Below are positions 48,076-58,002 of a DNA stretch of 64,000 nt, in pieces. Made by a program: the position numbers and the translations under genes. The notes beneath the pieces were generated by a model that was not told the origin of the DNA, did not search any database, and saw only the letters and a list, made by a program, of their open reading frames with translations. The stretch's first letter is position 1. Every line of letters starts with the position of its first letter. Source of the DNA: Paracoccus seriniphilus. Lineage in GTDB: Bacteria > Pseudomonadota > Alphaproteobacteria > Rhodobacterales > Rhodobacteraceae. The DNA lies in NCBI RefSeq assembly GCF_028553745.1, contig NZ_CP067129.1, positions 201,001-265,000 of the forward strand, in the 5' to 3' direction.

Positions 48076-50352
48076 CTACTTGATCATGCCCAGCCCGCCG
48101 GCGGAAATGGCGGCCATGTTCAGAATGTCATTGACCGTCGAGGTCGTGGAACAGATCTGGATGGGGTGGGGCGCACCGGTCAGGATCGGGCCGATGACGG
48201 TCGCACCCGCCATTTCCTGCAGCAGCTTGACCGAGATCGAAGCCGAATGCCGGGCCGGCACAACCAGCACATTGGCCGGTCCGGTCAGGCGGCTGAAGGG
48301 ATAGCGCGCCGCCGATTCCGGGTTCAGCGCGACGTCCACGGTCATTTCTCCCTCGTATTCGAAATCGACTCCGCGCTGGTCCAGCACCTTCGGGGCCTCG
48401 GCCATCTTGATCGCCCGTTCGCTGACCGGATAGCCGAAATTCGAAAATGACAGGAAGGCCACCCGTGGCTCCAGCCCCAGCCCACGGGCAACGGCCGCGC
48501 CGCGCGTTGCAATATCGGCCAGATCCTCGGCCTCGGGCCATTCATGCACCAAGGTGTCCCCGATCAGAACGATCCGGCCATTATGCAACACCCCGGTGAT
48601 GCCGACGGCACCGTCCTGCGGGCGCAGGTCGAAAACATGGCCGATCTGGGCCAGAACCGGCGCGTTCTTGCGGGTGGCTCCGGTCACCAGCCCGTCGCCA
48701 TGACCATGGGCCAGCATCAGCGCGCCAAAGATATGGCGGTCGCGATTGGCCATCTTCTGTGCGTCTTCACGATCAACGCCCTTGCGCTGAAGGCGGGCAT
48801 AGAGAAACTCGTGATAGGCATCGAGATGGCGCGAATTGCCGGCATTGACCACGGTGATTTCGCGTGCGGCATCGGCCAGCCCTTCGGCGGCCAGCTTGTC
48901 CTTGACGTCGCTTTCGCGTCCGACCACCAAGGCCTGCCCCATGCCACGGCGCTGCCACGCCACGGCGGCGCGCAGGACCCGCGGGTCGTCGCCCTCGGCA
49001 AAGATCATGCGGGCCTGTTTCTGGCGGGCGCGGGCATGGATGCCCTGCAGGATGGTGGCCGTCGGATCCATGCGGGCGCGCAGCGTCTGGACATAGCCCT
49101 CCATGTCGATGATCGGGCGGCGCGCGACGCCGGTATCCATCCCGGCCTGAGCCACGGCGGGCGGCACGACATGGATAAGTCGCGGGTCAAAGGGTGTCGG
49201 GATGATATAGTCGCGTCCGAATTGCAGCTTGCGACCATAGGCCACCGCGACCTCGTCGGGCACATCCTCGCGGGCAAGTTCGGCCAGGGCACGGGCGCAG
49301 GCGATCTTCATGTCGTCGTTGATGGCGCGGGCATGGATGTCCAGCGCACCACGGAACAGATAGGGAAAGCCCAGAACATTGTTGACCTGATTGGGATAGT
49401 CGCTGCGGCCCGTCGCGACGATGGCATCGGGGCGCACCGCATGGGCGTCCTCGGGGGTGATCTCCGGGTCGGGATTGGCCATGGCGAAGATCACCGGGTT
49501 CTCGGCCATGGATTGCACCATCTCCTGGGTGACCGCGCCCTTGGCACTGACGCCCAGAAAGACATCGGCACCCTTCATAGCCTCTTCAAGACTGCGGGCA
49601 TCGGTGACGGCGGCATGGGCCGATTTCCACTGGTTCATGCCTTCGGTGCGGCCCTGATAGATCACGCCCTTGGTGTCGCACATGATGCAGTTTTCATGCC
49701 GCGCGCCCATGGATTTCAACAGTTCAAGGCAGGCGATTCCGGCCGCCCCGGCACCGTTCAGCACAATGCGGACATCCTCGATCTTCTTGCCCGACAGTTC
49801 CAGCGCATTGAGCAGGCCGGCCGCGCAGATCACCGCGGTCCCGTGCTGGTCATCGTGAAAGACTGGAATATCCATCAACTCTTTCAGGCGCTGCTCGATG
49901 ATGAAACATTCGGGCGCCTTGATGTCTTCCAGATTGATACCCCCGAAGGTCGGTCCCATCAGCCGCACGGCATTGATGATTTCCTCGGCATCTTCGGTGT
50001 CCAGTTCGATGTCGATGGCGTTCACATCGGCAAAGCGCTTGAACAGAACGGCCTTGCCTTCCATCACCGGTTTGCTGGCCAAAGCGCCCAGATTGCCCAT
50101 GCCAAGGATGGCGGTGCCATTCGAGATCACCGCGACCATATTGCCCTTGGTCGTATAGTCATAAGCTGTTTCCGGCTGGTCGGCGATCGCCTGAACCGGC
50201 ACGGCGACGCCCGGGCTGTAGGCCAGCGACAGATCGCGCTGCGTCGTCATCGGGGTCGAGGCCACGATGTCGTATTTTCCGGGATGCGGGTCCATGTGAT
50301 AGGCCAGCGCCTCTTCGGGTGTGATGCGGGCGCGATGGGTTTTGTCTGCCAT
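48076..50352 (-). CDS. maeB: NADP-dependent malic enzyme, with C-terminal phosphotransacetylase-like domain
   Basis: 758 residues. N-terminal malic domain (YDYTTKGNMVAVISNGTAILGMGNLG, in part), NAD-binding RIVLNGAGAAGIACLELL, and from about residue 440 a phosphotransacetylase-like region (MIFAEGDDPRVLRAAVAWQRRG) which is regulatory, not catalytic, in MaeB. Produces NADPH and pyruvate from malate, supporting growth on gluconeogenic or C1 substrates. Confidence 0.94.
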   Translation of the reverse strand: MADKTHRARITPEEALAYHMDPHPGKYDIVASTPMTTQRDLSLAYSPGVAVPVQAIADQPETAYDYTTKGNMVAVISNGTAILGMGNLGALASKPVMEGKAVLFKRFADVNAIDIELDTEDAEEIINAVRLMGPTFGGINLEDIKAPECFIIEQRLKELMDIPVFHDDQHGTAVICAAGLLNALELSGKKIEDVRIVLNGAGAAGIACLELLKSMGARHENCIMCDTKGVIYQGRTEGMNQWKSAHAAVTDARSLEEAMKGADVFLGVSAKGAVTQEMVQSMAENPVIFAMANPDPEITPEDAHAVRPDAIVATGRSDYPNQVNNVLGFPYLFRGALDIHARAINDDMKIACARALAELAREDVPDEVAVAYGRKLQFGRDYIIPTPFDPRLIHVVPPAVAQAGMDTGVARRPIIDMEGYVQTLRARMDPTATILQGIHARARQKQARMIFAEGDDPRVLRAAVAWQRRGMGQALVVGRESDVKDKLAAEGLADAAREITVVNAGNSRHLDAYHEFLYARLQRKGVDREDAQKMANRDRHIFGALMLAHGHGDGLVTGATRKNAPVLAQIGHVFDLRPQDGAVGITGVLHNGRIVLIGDTLVHEWPEAEDLADIATRGAAVARGLGLEPRVAFLSFSNFGYPVSERAIKMAEAPKVLDQRGVDFEYEGEMTVDVALNPESAARYPFSRLTGPANVLVVPARHSASISVKLLQEMAGATVIGPILTGAPHPIQICSTTSTVNDILNMAAISAGGLGMIK

Positions 50353-50659
50353 ATTTTCCTCCGGGGGAGCCTTGCGCCCTGATTAACGTGGTTTCGGCAT
50401 TGCCTCAATGTCGAAGACTTGGGCAGAGTTCTGCAAGCCGCAGGCAGCGCCGACCTGTCTGAAATCCGTCACATTACCGGCATGGCAAGAAAGTTTCCCG
50501 AGATTTCATGCGATTGACAGACCTGGGCCACCTTTTCGGCCTGTTCCGGGGTTTCGCGGGACTGTGGGGCATCTGCACAATTTCCGGAAAATATACGTCC
50601 CGCGCTTGGACTTGTTGCGCAAATCTGCCAAATCGAAGGCTGCATAAACATAAGAACCC
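50353..50659. other. Intergenic gap between maeB and cysD
   Basis: About 307 bases with divergent promoter functions for maeB (minus) and cysD (plus). I see no convincing gene, riboswitch or repeat; a plus-strand frame of 79 codons (50408-50647) lacks coding character. Confidence 0.5.
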
Positions 50660-51601
50660 ATGGCCATGTCATCTCAAACCGATACTGATCCCAGCATCAG
50701 CCAAGAAACGCTGACCCATCTGCAGCGCCTGGAAGCAGAGAGCATCCATATCATGCGGGAGGTTGTGGCAAATGCCGACAATCCCGTGATGCTGTACTCT
50801 GTCGGCAAGGATTCGGCATGCATGCTGCATCTTGCGAAAAAGGCATTTTACCCGGCGCCGCCGCCGTTCCCGTTGCTGCATGTCGATACGACCTGGAAGT
50901 TCCAGGCCATGTATGAGCTGCGCGACCGTGCCGCGGAAGAGGCCGGGATGAAGCTGCTGGTTCATCACAATCCCGAGGCCATGGAAAAGGGCATCAATCC
51001 CTTTGATCATGGCAGCCTGCATACCGACATGTGGAAGACCGACGGTCTGAAACAGGCGCTGACCAAATACAATTTTGACGTGGCCTTTGGCGGTGCGCGT
51101 CGGGACGAGGAGAAATCCCGTGCCAAGGAACGTATCTTCTCGTTCCGCTCGGCCAACCACCGCTGGGATCCGAAGAACCAGCGCCCGGAGCTGTGGCGCC
51201 TGTATAACACCCGCAAATCCAGGGGGGAATCGATCCGGGTCTTCCCGCTGTCGAACTGGACCGAACTGGATATCTGGCAATATATCCACCTTGAAGGCAT
51301 CGATATCGTGCCGCTGTATTTCTCGAAACCGCGCCCGGTGGTCGAGCGTGACGGCCTGCTGATCATGGTCGATGACGATCGCTTCCCGCTGCGTGAGGGC
51401 GAAGAGCCGCAGATGAAATCCGTTCGTTTCCGGACCCTGGGATGCTATCCCCTGACCGGCGCCGTGGAGTCCGAAGCCAGCACCCTGCCCGAAGTGATCC
51501 AGGAAATGCTGCTGACCACCACTTCGGAACGGCAGGGCCGCGCGATCGACCATGATCAATCCGCCTCGATGGAAAAGAAAAAGCAAGAGGGGTATTTCTG
51601 A
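50660..51601 (+). CDS. cysD: Sulfate adenylyltransferase small subunit
   Basis: 313 residues. With CysN activates sulfate to APS. The PP-loop [13 protein letters not shown] (variant SVGKDS) and the [19 protein letters not shown] segment are diagnostic. Its stop overlaps the cysNC ATG by one base (TGATG), so the pair is translationally coupled. Confidence 0.95.
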   Translation: MAMSSQTDTDPSISQETLTHLQRLEAESIHIMREVVANADNPVMLYSVGKDSACMLHLAKKAFYPAPPPFPLLHVDTTWKFQAMYELRDRAAEEAGMKLLVHHNPEAMEKGINPFDHGSLHTDMWKTDGLKQALTKYNFDVAFGGARRDEEKSRAKERIFSFRSANHRWDPKNQRPELWRLYNTRKSRGESIRVFPLSNWTELDIWQYIHLEGIDIVPLYFSKPRPVVERDGLLIMVDDDRFPLREGEEPQMKSVRFRTLGCYPLTGAVESEASTLPEVIQEMLLTTTSERQGRAIDHDQSASMEKKKQEGYF

Positions 51602-53529
51602 TGGACCAGGACGTGAAAGACCCCGTCTACGTCACCGACCAGCTGATCGCCGACGATATCGACGCCTATCTGCTGAAGCACCAGCACAAGACCATGCTGC
51701 GCTTCATCACCTGCGGTTCGGTCGATGATGGCAAATCCACGCTGATCGGGCGGCTGCTCTATGACAGCAAGATGATCTTCGAGGATCAGCTGGCCAGTCT
51801 GGAAAACGATTCGAAATCCCTGGGCACCCAGGGGCAGGAAATCGATTTCGCGCTGCTGGTCGACGGTCTGGCGGCCGAGCGTGAGCAGGGCATTACCATT
51901 GATGTCGCCTATCGCTTCTTTGCCACCGACAAGCGCAAGTTCATCGTCGCCGACACCCCGGGCCATGAACAATACACCCGGAACATGGTGACCGGTGCCT
52001 CGACCGCCGATCTGGCCGTGATCCTGATCGACGCCCGTCAGGGCGTGCTGACGCAGACGCGGCGGCACAGCTATCTGGTGAACCTGCTGGGCATCAAGAA
52101 TGTGGTGCTGGCCGTCAACAAGATGGACCTTGTCGATTATTCGGCCGAACGCTTCTATGAGATCGTGTCCGATTATTCGCATTTCGCCAAACAGATCGGC
52201 ATGGACAGCTTCCTGCCGATTCCGATTTCGGGCCTCAAGGGCGACAATATCGTCACACCCAGCGAGAACATGCCCTGGTACCAGGGGCCAACGTTGCTGG
52301 GCCATCTGGAAGAGGCGCCGGTCAGCGATACCGAAATGCAGGGGCATCCCTTCCGCATGGCGGTGCAATGGGTCAACCGTCCGAATCTGGACTTCCGTGG
52401 CTTTGCGGGCCAGATCGGTGCGGGTGTGATCCGGCCGGGCGATGCCATTCGCGTCCTGCCCTCGGGCAAGACAACGAAGGTCAAATCCATTGTCACCTTT
52501 GATGGCAACCTGGATCACGCCGTCGCCGGGCAATCCGTGACCCTGACCTTCGAGGATGAAATCGACTGTTCGCGCGGCGATGTGATCGTGCAGTCGGACC
52601 AGCCCTGCGAGGTTGCCGACCAGTTCGAGGCCACACTGGTCTGGATGGCCGAAGACGCCATGCTGCCGGGGCGCCCCTATACGCTCAAGATCGGCACGCA
52701 GACCGTCACCGCCACCGTGACCGAGCCCAAATACGAGGTGAACGTCAACACGATCGAACATGTCGCTTCAAAGACATTGGGTCTGAATGCGATCGGTGTG
52801 GTGAATATCTCGACCGACCGGGCAATTCCCTTCGAAGCCTATGAGCAGAACCCCGATCTGGGTGGGTTCATCCTGATCGACCGGATGACCAATGCCACGG
52901 TCGCGGCCGGGATGATCCATTTTGCGCTGCGCCGCAGCCAGAACATTCACTGGCAGGCCGTGGATGTGGACCGCGATGCGCATGCCGCGCTGAAGAACCA
53001 GAAACCCGCCGTGGTCTGGTTTACCGGCCTTTCGGGCTCGGGCAAGTCGACGATTGCCAATATCGTCGAGAAGAAGCTGCATGCTCTGGGCAAGCACACC
53101 TTCCTTCTGGATGGGGACAATGTGCGCCACGGGCTGAACCGCGATCTGGGCTTTACCGATGCCGACCGGGTGGAAAACATCCGCCGCGTGGGCGAAGTTG
53201 CGCGGCTGATGACCGATGCCGGGCTGATCGTTCTGACGGCCTTCATCTCGCCCTTCCGTTCGGAGCGGCGGATGGTCCGCGACCTGATGCCCGAGGGCGA
53301 GTTCATCGAGGTCCATGTCGATACCCCGCTTGAGGTCGCGGAAGCGCGCGACGTCAAGGGTCTGTACAAGAAGGCCCGCGCTGGCGAGTTGAAGAACTTC
53401 ACCGGCATCGACAGCCCCTATGAGGCGCCTGAATTGGCGGAACTGACCGTGAACACGGTGGAACTGTCGGCAGAAGAGGCGGCTGAACAGGTCGTGCAGT
53501 ATCTTCTGAGCGGCAGCGACCGCAGCTAA
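51601..53529 (+). CDS. cysNC: Bifunctional sulfate adenylyltransferase GTPase subunit / APS kinase
   Basis: 642 residues. Residues about 35-440 are the CysN GTPase ([26 protein letters not shown]). From about 470 an APS kinase domain follows with P-loop GLSGSGKS and [16 protein letters not shown]. Together with CysD makes PAPS, the donor for sulfotransferases. Ends with a strong terminator. Confidence 0.96.
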   Translation: MDQDVKDPVYVTDQLIADDIDAYLLKHQHKTMLRFITCGSVDDGKSTLIGRLLYDSKMIFEDQLASLENDSKSLGTQGQEIDFALLVDGLAAEREQGITIDVAYRFFATDKRKFIVADTPGHEQYTRNMVTGASTADLAVILIDARQGVLTQTRRHSYLVNLLGIKNVVLAVNKMDLVDYSAERFYEIVSDYSHFAKQIGMDSFLPIPISGLKGDNIVTPSENMPWYQGPTLLGHLEEAPVSDTEMQGHPFRMAVQWVNRPNLDFRGFAGQIGAGVIRPGDAIRVLPSGKTTKVKSIVTFDGNLDHAVAGQSVTLTFEDEIDCSRGDVIVQSDQPCEVADQFEATLVWMAEDAMLPGRPYTLKIGTQTVTATVTEPKYEVNVNTIEHVASKTLGLNAIGVVNISTDRAIPFEAYEQNPDLGGFILIDRMTNATVAAGMIHFALRRSQNIHWQAVDVDRDAHAALKNQKPAVVWFTGLSGSGKSTIANIVEKKLHALGKHTFLLDGDNVRHGLNRDLGFTDADRVENIRRVGEVARLMTDAGLIVLTAFISPFRSERRMVRDLMPEGEFIEVHVDTPLEVAEARDVKGLYKKARAGELKNFTGIDSPYEAPELAELTVNTVELSAEEAAEQVVQYLLSGSDRS

Positions 53530-53556
53530 CAGGCCGATCCGGCCAAGCAAGCTTTG

Positions 53557-53597
53557 TCAGCGCATGAGGCCCCGGGCTTCATGCGCTGATTTCTTTT
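53557..53597 (+). terminator. Rho-independent terminator of cysD-cysNC
   Basis: Eleven-base arms TCAGCGCATGA / TCATGCGCTGA around an eleven-base loop, followed by TTTCTTTT; 27 bases after the cysNC stop. Confidence 0.88.
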
Positions 53598-53696
53598 GCG
53601 CCGCTGAATCCGGGCGGGATTTCCCGAGGCACACTTACCGGATCGTAACCTTTCCCGTCTAAGTCTGGATTCGTCAGGATCAGGCAAGGGTTCCAT

Positions 53697-54029
53697 ATGC
53701 AGTTCAACGTTACCGACACCGAGCCAGCACTGGTCATCTCGATCGGTGAGAACAGGATCGACGCTGCCATAGCGACAAGGTTCAAGGACAAGCTGCGCGA
53801 GGTTATCCTGCGTCATCACAAGCCGGTCGAAATGCATATGTCGGCGGTCGACTTCATGGATAGTTCGGGATTGGGGGCGATGATCGCCCTGCGCAAGGCC
53901 ATGCCTGCCGAGTTGCCGATGATCCTCGTCGGGCTGACCCCGAATGTCGAGCGGGTGTTCCGCCTGACAAGGATGGATTCTGTTTTCGATATTCGCACCG
54001 CCAACACGAATGAGGAGCAGAGGGAATGA
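53697..54029 (+). CDS. STAS-domain anti-sigma factor antagonist (SpoIIAA/RsbV-like)
   Basis: 110 residues. The whole protein is a STAS domain; the phosphorylatable serine is S56 in VDFMDSSGLGAMI, matching Ser58 of SpoIIAA. Overlaps the downstream anti-sigma kinase gene by ATGA. Together they form a partner-switch module. Confidence 0.88.
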   Translation: MQFNVTDTEPALVISIGENRIDAAIATRFKDKLREVILRHHKPVEMHMSAVDFMDSSGLGAMIALRKAMPAELPMILVGLTPNVERVFRLTRMDSVFDIRTANTNEEQRE

Positions 54030-54538
54030 CTTCCGCAGGACGGCAGAAGGCCGGGCTGAGCGGGCATGCAATCGCGCGTGCCAGGCCAATGTTTCACCGG
54101 GTGCTTTCGGCGCGCCCCGATACGGTGCGCCGCACCCTGACGGATATTCGCAGTCGTTTTCGCAGCGAGATCGGTGAAGACACCATGGGCCGGCTGGAAC
54201 TGGTTCTGGCCGAGGTGATGAACAATGTCGCCGAACATGCCGTCAGAATATCCCAGAACGGTACGCCGGGGCAGGTGCCGCTGATCCATCTCAGCGTCGT
54301 CATGCAGGACAGTGGCCTGTCCTGTGCCATTTCCGATGACGGCGTGACATTGCCGGATGAATGCCTGCGCCCGCGTGGCCTGCCCTTGATAGATGGGGCG
54401 GAACTTCCGGAAGGAGGTTTCGGCTGGTATCTGATTCAGGATCTGACCCAGGCGCTGTGCTATTACCGTGAAGAACAGCGCAATTTCCTGGCCTTCAGCA
54501 TTCCCTTTGACGACAGCGGAAAGGAAGCTTCGACCTGA
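54026..54538 (+). CDS. Serine-kinase anti-sigma factor (RsbW/SpoIIAB-like ATPase)
   Basis: 170 residues. GHKL ATPase core: N-box LVLAEVMNNVAEHAV, G1 box AISDDGV and G2-like PEGGFGWYLIQDL. Expected to phosphorylate the preceding STAS protein and sequester a sigma factor or another partner. No sigma factor or PP2C phosphatase is near. Its TGA stop (54536-54538) lies inside a TGACC pentamer repeat. Confidence 0.85.
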   Translation: MTSAGRQKAGLSGHAIARARPMFHRVLSARPDTVRRTLTDIRSRFRSEIGEDTMGRLELVLAEVMNNVAEHAVRISQNGTPGQVPLIHLSVVMQDSGLSCAISDDGVTLPDECLRPRGLPLIDGAELPEGGFGWYLIQDLTQALCYYREEQRNFLAFSIPFDDSGKEAST

Positions 54539-54550
54539 CCTGACCTGACC
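54532..54550 (+). repeat. TGACC pentanucleotide repeat at the anti-sigma gene end
   Basis: GACC followed by three full TGACC units; the first unit supplies the stop codon. The same unit in reverse orientation recurs at 60421-60449. Confidence 0.8.
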
Positions 54551-54559
54551 GTTGCAGGA

Positions 54560-54892
54560 TCAGTTCAGATGTCCGACCAGAGGATAACGACCTTCTTCGA
54601 AATCGCCAAACATGTCCAGAACGTCAGGATGTTCCAGCGGTTCCCCCGAGGCATCGGGAACCAGGTTCTGCTCGGAAACATAGGCAACATAATATGTCGC
54701 CTCGGTTTCGGCATAAAGATGGTAGAAGGGCTGATCCTTTTCCGGACGAACGTCTTCGGGGATCGATTCGTACCATTCCTGAGTGTTGGCAAATTCAGGA
54801 TCGACATCAAAGATCACCCCCCGGAACGGACGATTCCGGTGGCGTACAACCTGACCCAGGCTGTATTTCGCAACGCGATTATGTGTTTGCAT
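54560..54892 (-). CDS. hspQ: Heat shock protein HspQ (YccV)
   Basis: 110 residues. KYSLGQVVRHRNRPFRGVIFDVDPEF and QPFYHLYAE are family hallmarks. HspQ binds DnaA and hemimethylated DNA in E. coli and is a specificity-enhancing factor for Lon. ATG at 54892 is preferred over an upstream frame. Minus strand, convergent with the partner-switch genes. Confidence 0.88.
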   Translation of the reverse strand: MQTHNRVAKYSLGQVVRHRNRPFRGVIFDVDPEFANTQEWYESIPEDVRPEKDQPFYHLYAETEATYYVAYVSEQNLVPDASGEPLEHPDVLDMFGDFEEGRYPLVGHLN

Positions 54893-55020
54893 CTGCGACA
54901 ACCTCACTCCTCGGTCCGGTTTGACGCCGGACTGCCGGGCTTTTTAGCGCCGAAAGACGATTCTGTCTACCAAAGCACAAGAATTTGTCTGTTTTTCAAG
55001 CCGACTTCTGTCGCCCCCGG

Positions 55021-55488
55021 TCAAGGCTGCCCGGGCGCAGGGGGCGCTGCATTGAACAGCGGAACAGTGGCAATGGCCATCTTGGCCGAGCCTTCGGTGA
55101 CCTCATTGGCATGGGCCAGATAGATCAGGACCTGGTTCTTCTCGTCCAGAACCCGTTTCACCCGCAGCGATTTGAAGATCAGGGACCGGCTTTCGCTGAA
55201 GACATTTTCTCCATCGGGTGCCCGTGAAATGTCATCGATGTCGATCGGTCCCGTCTGTGCGCATTCGATGGCACTGTTGGAGGGATCCTCGAACCAGTTA
55301 CCCTTGCTCAACCTGTCGATGACCGAGCGTTTGAAATAGGCAAGATGGCAGGTGACACCACCGACAGCAGTGTCTTCGAAGGATTCGATGATGATGTCGT
55401 TGCCGACCCAGTCGACGCCAATTTCCCCCACCGTCTCGGCAAAGGCGCCAAACGGCATCACGGAAAGAAAGAGCAGTAGCTTGCGCAT
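55021..55488 (-). CDS. creA: CreA family exported protein
   Basis: 155 residues with a signal peptide (about residue 17). IIIESFEDTAVGGVTCHLAYFKRS, SRSLIFKSLRVKRVLDEKNQVLIYLAH and the final AIATVPLF match CreA. Function poorly known. Two bases after the stop of the metallophosphatase gene, so one operon. Confidence 0.85.
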   Translation of the reverse strand: MRKLLLFLSVMPFGAFAETVGEIGVDWVGNDIIIESFEDTAVGGVTCHLAYFKRSVIDRLSKGNWFEDPSNSAIECAQTGPIDIDDISRAPDGENVFSESRSLIFKSLRVKRVLDEKNQVLIYLAHANEVTEGSAKMAIATVPLFNAAPPAPGQP

Positions 55489-55489
55489 C

Positions 55490-56218
55490 TCAGGCCCCGG
55501 GTGGTGTCAGCGGCTCTCGCCCCTCATCCGTCACAAGATGCACCCCTTCGGGTTCGATCACAACCACACAAAGTGGCCGTCCATAGGCAGCCCCACCATC
55601 GATGTTCAGGCGATTGCCGTAATGTGTCGCGGTATCGATCGCCGTATGGCCGTGAACGACCAGCGGCCCGTAATCCACATTGCTCTCCAGGAATCCCTTG
55701 CGGATCCAGACCAGGTCATCCTCGGCCTGATCATGCAGGTCGACGCCAGGGCGGATACCGGCATGCACGACCAAGGCCAGCGGATGCAGATACCACAATG
55801 GCAGGGTCGCCAGAAATTTCGCGTGACTGTCCGGTACGGCCTTGCGTGCCTGTGCAAGAATTTCGTCGCGCGGCAGCGTCGGATCGACACCATAGGATTC
55901 CAGGGTGGCGGCCGCACCCAACCCCTGATGCTCGATCCAATGCCGCCTCGAACTCAGTCCGGGGTCGATCCAGTCTGGGTCTGAAAGGAACTTGGCCAGG
56001 AAACGGTCGTGGTTTCCGCGGGTGACGACCCAGGGACGCCCCTCGGCCTGTCCTGACATCAGGTAGTCAACCACACCGCGCGAATCCGGACCGCGATCAA
56101 TCAGATCTCCGACATGGGCAATGACGGCCTCTTCGCCACCATCCCGCAGGATCCGCTCATGCGCGGCCTTCAACAGATCTAGCTGTCCGTGAACATCACC
56201 GATCGCATATAGCCGCAT
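55490..56218 (-). CDS. Metallophosphoesterase, serine/threonine phosphatase-like (PrpA/PP-like)
   Basis: 242 residues. Metal-binding motifs AIGDVHGQ, HVGDLIDRGPDSRGVVD, TRGNHD and VVHGHTA define the PPP phosphoesterase family (E. coli PrpA/ApaH relatives). ATG at 56218 with GAAAGG upstream; a longer frame is part of the serA end. Candidates include diadenosine tetraphosphate or protein phosphate; not determinable. Confidence 0.86.
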   Translation of the reverse strand: MRLYAIGDVHGQLDLLKAAHERILRDGGEEAVIAHVGDLIDRGPDSRGVVDYLMSGQAEGRPWVVTRGNHDRFLAKFLSDPDWIDPGLSSRRHWIEHQGLGAAATLESYGVDPTLPRDEILAQARKAVPDSHAKFLATLPLWYLHPLALVVHAGIRPGVDLHDQAEDDLVWIRKGFLESNVDYGPLVVHGHTAIDTATHYGNRLNIDGGAAYGRPLCVVVIEPEGVHLVTDEGREPLTPPGA

Positions 56219-56294
56219 GAGCTGCCTTTCCATGTCTTGCCTGACCCGGGCGGGGCAGAGGCGCGCCACCTGAAAGGCAGCGCGCGAATTGAGC

Positions 56295-57884
56295 TTAAAG
56301 CTCGAACTGCAGGCGACGGGCTTGCAGGAATTTTCCCGTGCTGCGCAGGGCGTCCAGAGCCTCGTCGCTGATGGCTTCGTCCAGGTAAAGGATGGCAATC
56401 GCGTCGTCGCCCGTTGCCGAACGGCCAAGGGTAAAGTTCGCGATGTTCACGCCCAGATCGCCAAGCGTTGCGCCAAGCGCCCCGATGACGCCGGGAACAT
56501 CCTTGTTGCGCGTGTACAGCATGTGCTCGCCAATCTCGGCGTCCACATTGATGCCGCGAATCTGGATGAATCGGGGTTTGCCATCGCTGAAGACGGTGCC
56601 GCCGATGGAACGTTCGCGCTTCTCGGTGACCACGGTCAGCTTGATATAGCCCTCATAGACACCCCCCTTGTCCTGGGTGGTGGTCGCAACCTGAACGCCG
56701 CGCTCTTTCGCCATGACAGGGGCGGACACCATGTTCACATCGGGATTGGTCGCCTTCATCACGCCGGCAATCACCGAGGCATTCAGCGCGTTCAGGTTCA
56801 TTGTCGAGGCAACGCCATCATACAGGATGTTGATGGCCTTGATCGGCTCGTCGGTCATCTGCCCGACAAATGCACCCAGATATCCGGCCAGCTTGATCCA
56901 CGGGCCCATGACAGCGGCTTCCTCGGCCGTGACCGAAGGCATGTTCAGCGCGTTCTGCACGGCACCGGTCAGCAGGTAGTCCGACATCTGTTCTGCCACC
57001 TGCAGCGCCACGTTTTCCTGCGCTTCGGTTGTCGATGCCCCCAGATGCGGCGTCACGACAACATTGGGCAGGTTGAACAGCGGGCTGTCCGTGGCGGGCT
57101 CGACGGCGAACACGTCAAAGGCGGCACCGGCAACGCGGCCTTCCTTCAGTGCCTCGGCCAGGGCTTCCTCGTCAACCAGACCGCCACGGGCACAATTGAT
57201 GATGCGAACGCCCTTTTTCAGCTTGGCGATATTCTCGCGCGACAGGATGTTCTTGGTCTTCTCGGTCAGCGGCACATGGAAGGTGATGAAATCAGCCTTG
57301 GCCAACAGATCGTCCAGCTCGACCTTGGTTACGCCCATTTCCTTGGCGCGCTCTTCCGACAGGAAGGGATCATAGGCCAGAACCTTCATGTGCAGGCCCA
57401 GGGCGCGGTCGATTACGATGCTGCCGATATTGCCTGCGCCGATCACGCCGAGCGTCTTGTTGAACAGTTCGACACCCATGAAGCGGCTTTTTTCCCACTT
57501 CCCGGCATGGGTGCTGGCGCTGGCTTCGGGCAGTTGTCGCGCAACGGCAAACATCATCGCAATCGCATGCTCGGCCGTCGTGATCGAGTTCCCGAAAGGC
57601 GTGTTCATCACGATCACACCTTTCTTCGAGGCAGCCGGAATGTCGACATTGTCCACGCCGATTCCCGCGCGTCCCACGACCTTTAGATTGGTCGCGCTTT
57701 CCAGCAGCTTCTCGGTCACCTTGGTGGCCGAGCGAATGGCCAGACCATCATATTGCCCGATGACCTCGGCCAGCTTTTCCTTGTCCTTGCCCAGATCGGG
57801 CATGTAATCGACCTCGACACCGCGATCGCGGAAAATCTGGACGGCGGTTTCCGACAGTTTGTCTGATACAAGTACCTTCGGCAT
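56295..57884 (-). CDS. serA: D-3-phosphoglycerate dehydrogenase
   Basis: 529 residues. First step of serine synthesis. Rossmann GVIGAGNIGSIVIDRALG, catalytic HLGAST, intervening domain and C-terminal ACT regulatory domain (MLYTRNKDVPGVIGALGATLGD). ATG at 57884 gives the canonical MPKVLVSDKLSE. The serC gene follows upstream on the same strand with 118 bases between. Confidence 0.94.
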   Translation of the reverse strand: MPKVLVSDKLSETAVQIFRDRGVEVDYMPDLGKDKEKLAEVIGQYDGLAIRSATKVTEKLLESATNLKVVGRAGIGVDNVDIPAASKKGVIVMNTPFGNSITTAEHAIAMMFAVARQLPEASASTHAGKWEKSRFMGVELFNKTLGVIGAGNIGSIVIDRALGLHMKVLAYDPFLSEERAKEMGVTKVELDDLLAKADFITFHVPLTEKTKNILSRENIAKLKKGVRIINCARGGLVDEEALAEALKEGRVAGAAFDVFAVEPATDSPLFNLPNVVVTPHLGASTTEAQENVALQVAEQMSDYLLTGAVQNALNMPSVTAEEAAVMGPWIKLAGYLGAFVGQMTDEPIKAINILYDGVASTMNLNALNASVIAGVMKATNPDVNMVSAPVMAKERGVQVATTTQDKGGVYEGYIKLTVVTEKRERSIGGTVFSDGKPRFIQIRGINVDAEIGEHMLYTRNKDVPGVIGALGATLGDLGVNIANFTLGRSATGDDAIAILYLDEAISDEALDALRSTGKFLQARRLQFEL

Positions 57885-57965
57885 TTGATTTTTCCTTGTG
57901 ACAGCATCCGGGCCAGGCCTCGCGGATGCGTGTTTCATCTTCTTCTTCGCAGAAATACCCCGGGG

Positions 57966-57987
57966 GTCCGGGGGCTGGCCCCCGGAC
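57966..57987 (-). terminator. GC hairpin between serC and serA
   Basis: Ten-base perfect arms GTCCGGGGGC / GCCCCCGGAC with a two-base loop, followed on the minus strand by GGGGTATTTCTG. Similar GC hairpins with a GGGTATTT tail are common between genes in Rhodobacteraceae; I cannot show copy number here. Confidence 0.6.
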
Positions 57988-58002
57988 GCAGCCGGATCAC
58001 AT

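Noticed and set aside
50408..50647. 79-codon plus-strand frame in the maeB-cysD gap
   Set aside because: No ribosome site, no conserved motif and biased composition; it more likely spans promoter DNA.
55490..56428. N-terminal extension of the metallophosphatase to 56428
   Set aside because: Residues before MRLYAIGDVHG are antisense to the end of serA and have no similarity to the family; ATG 56218 has a good ribosome site.
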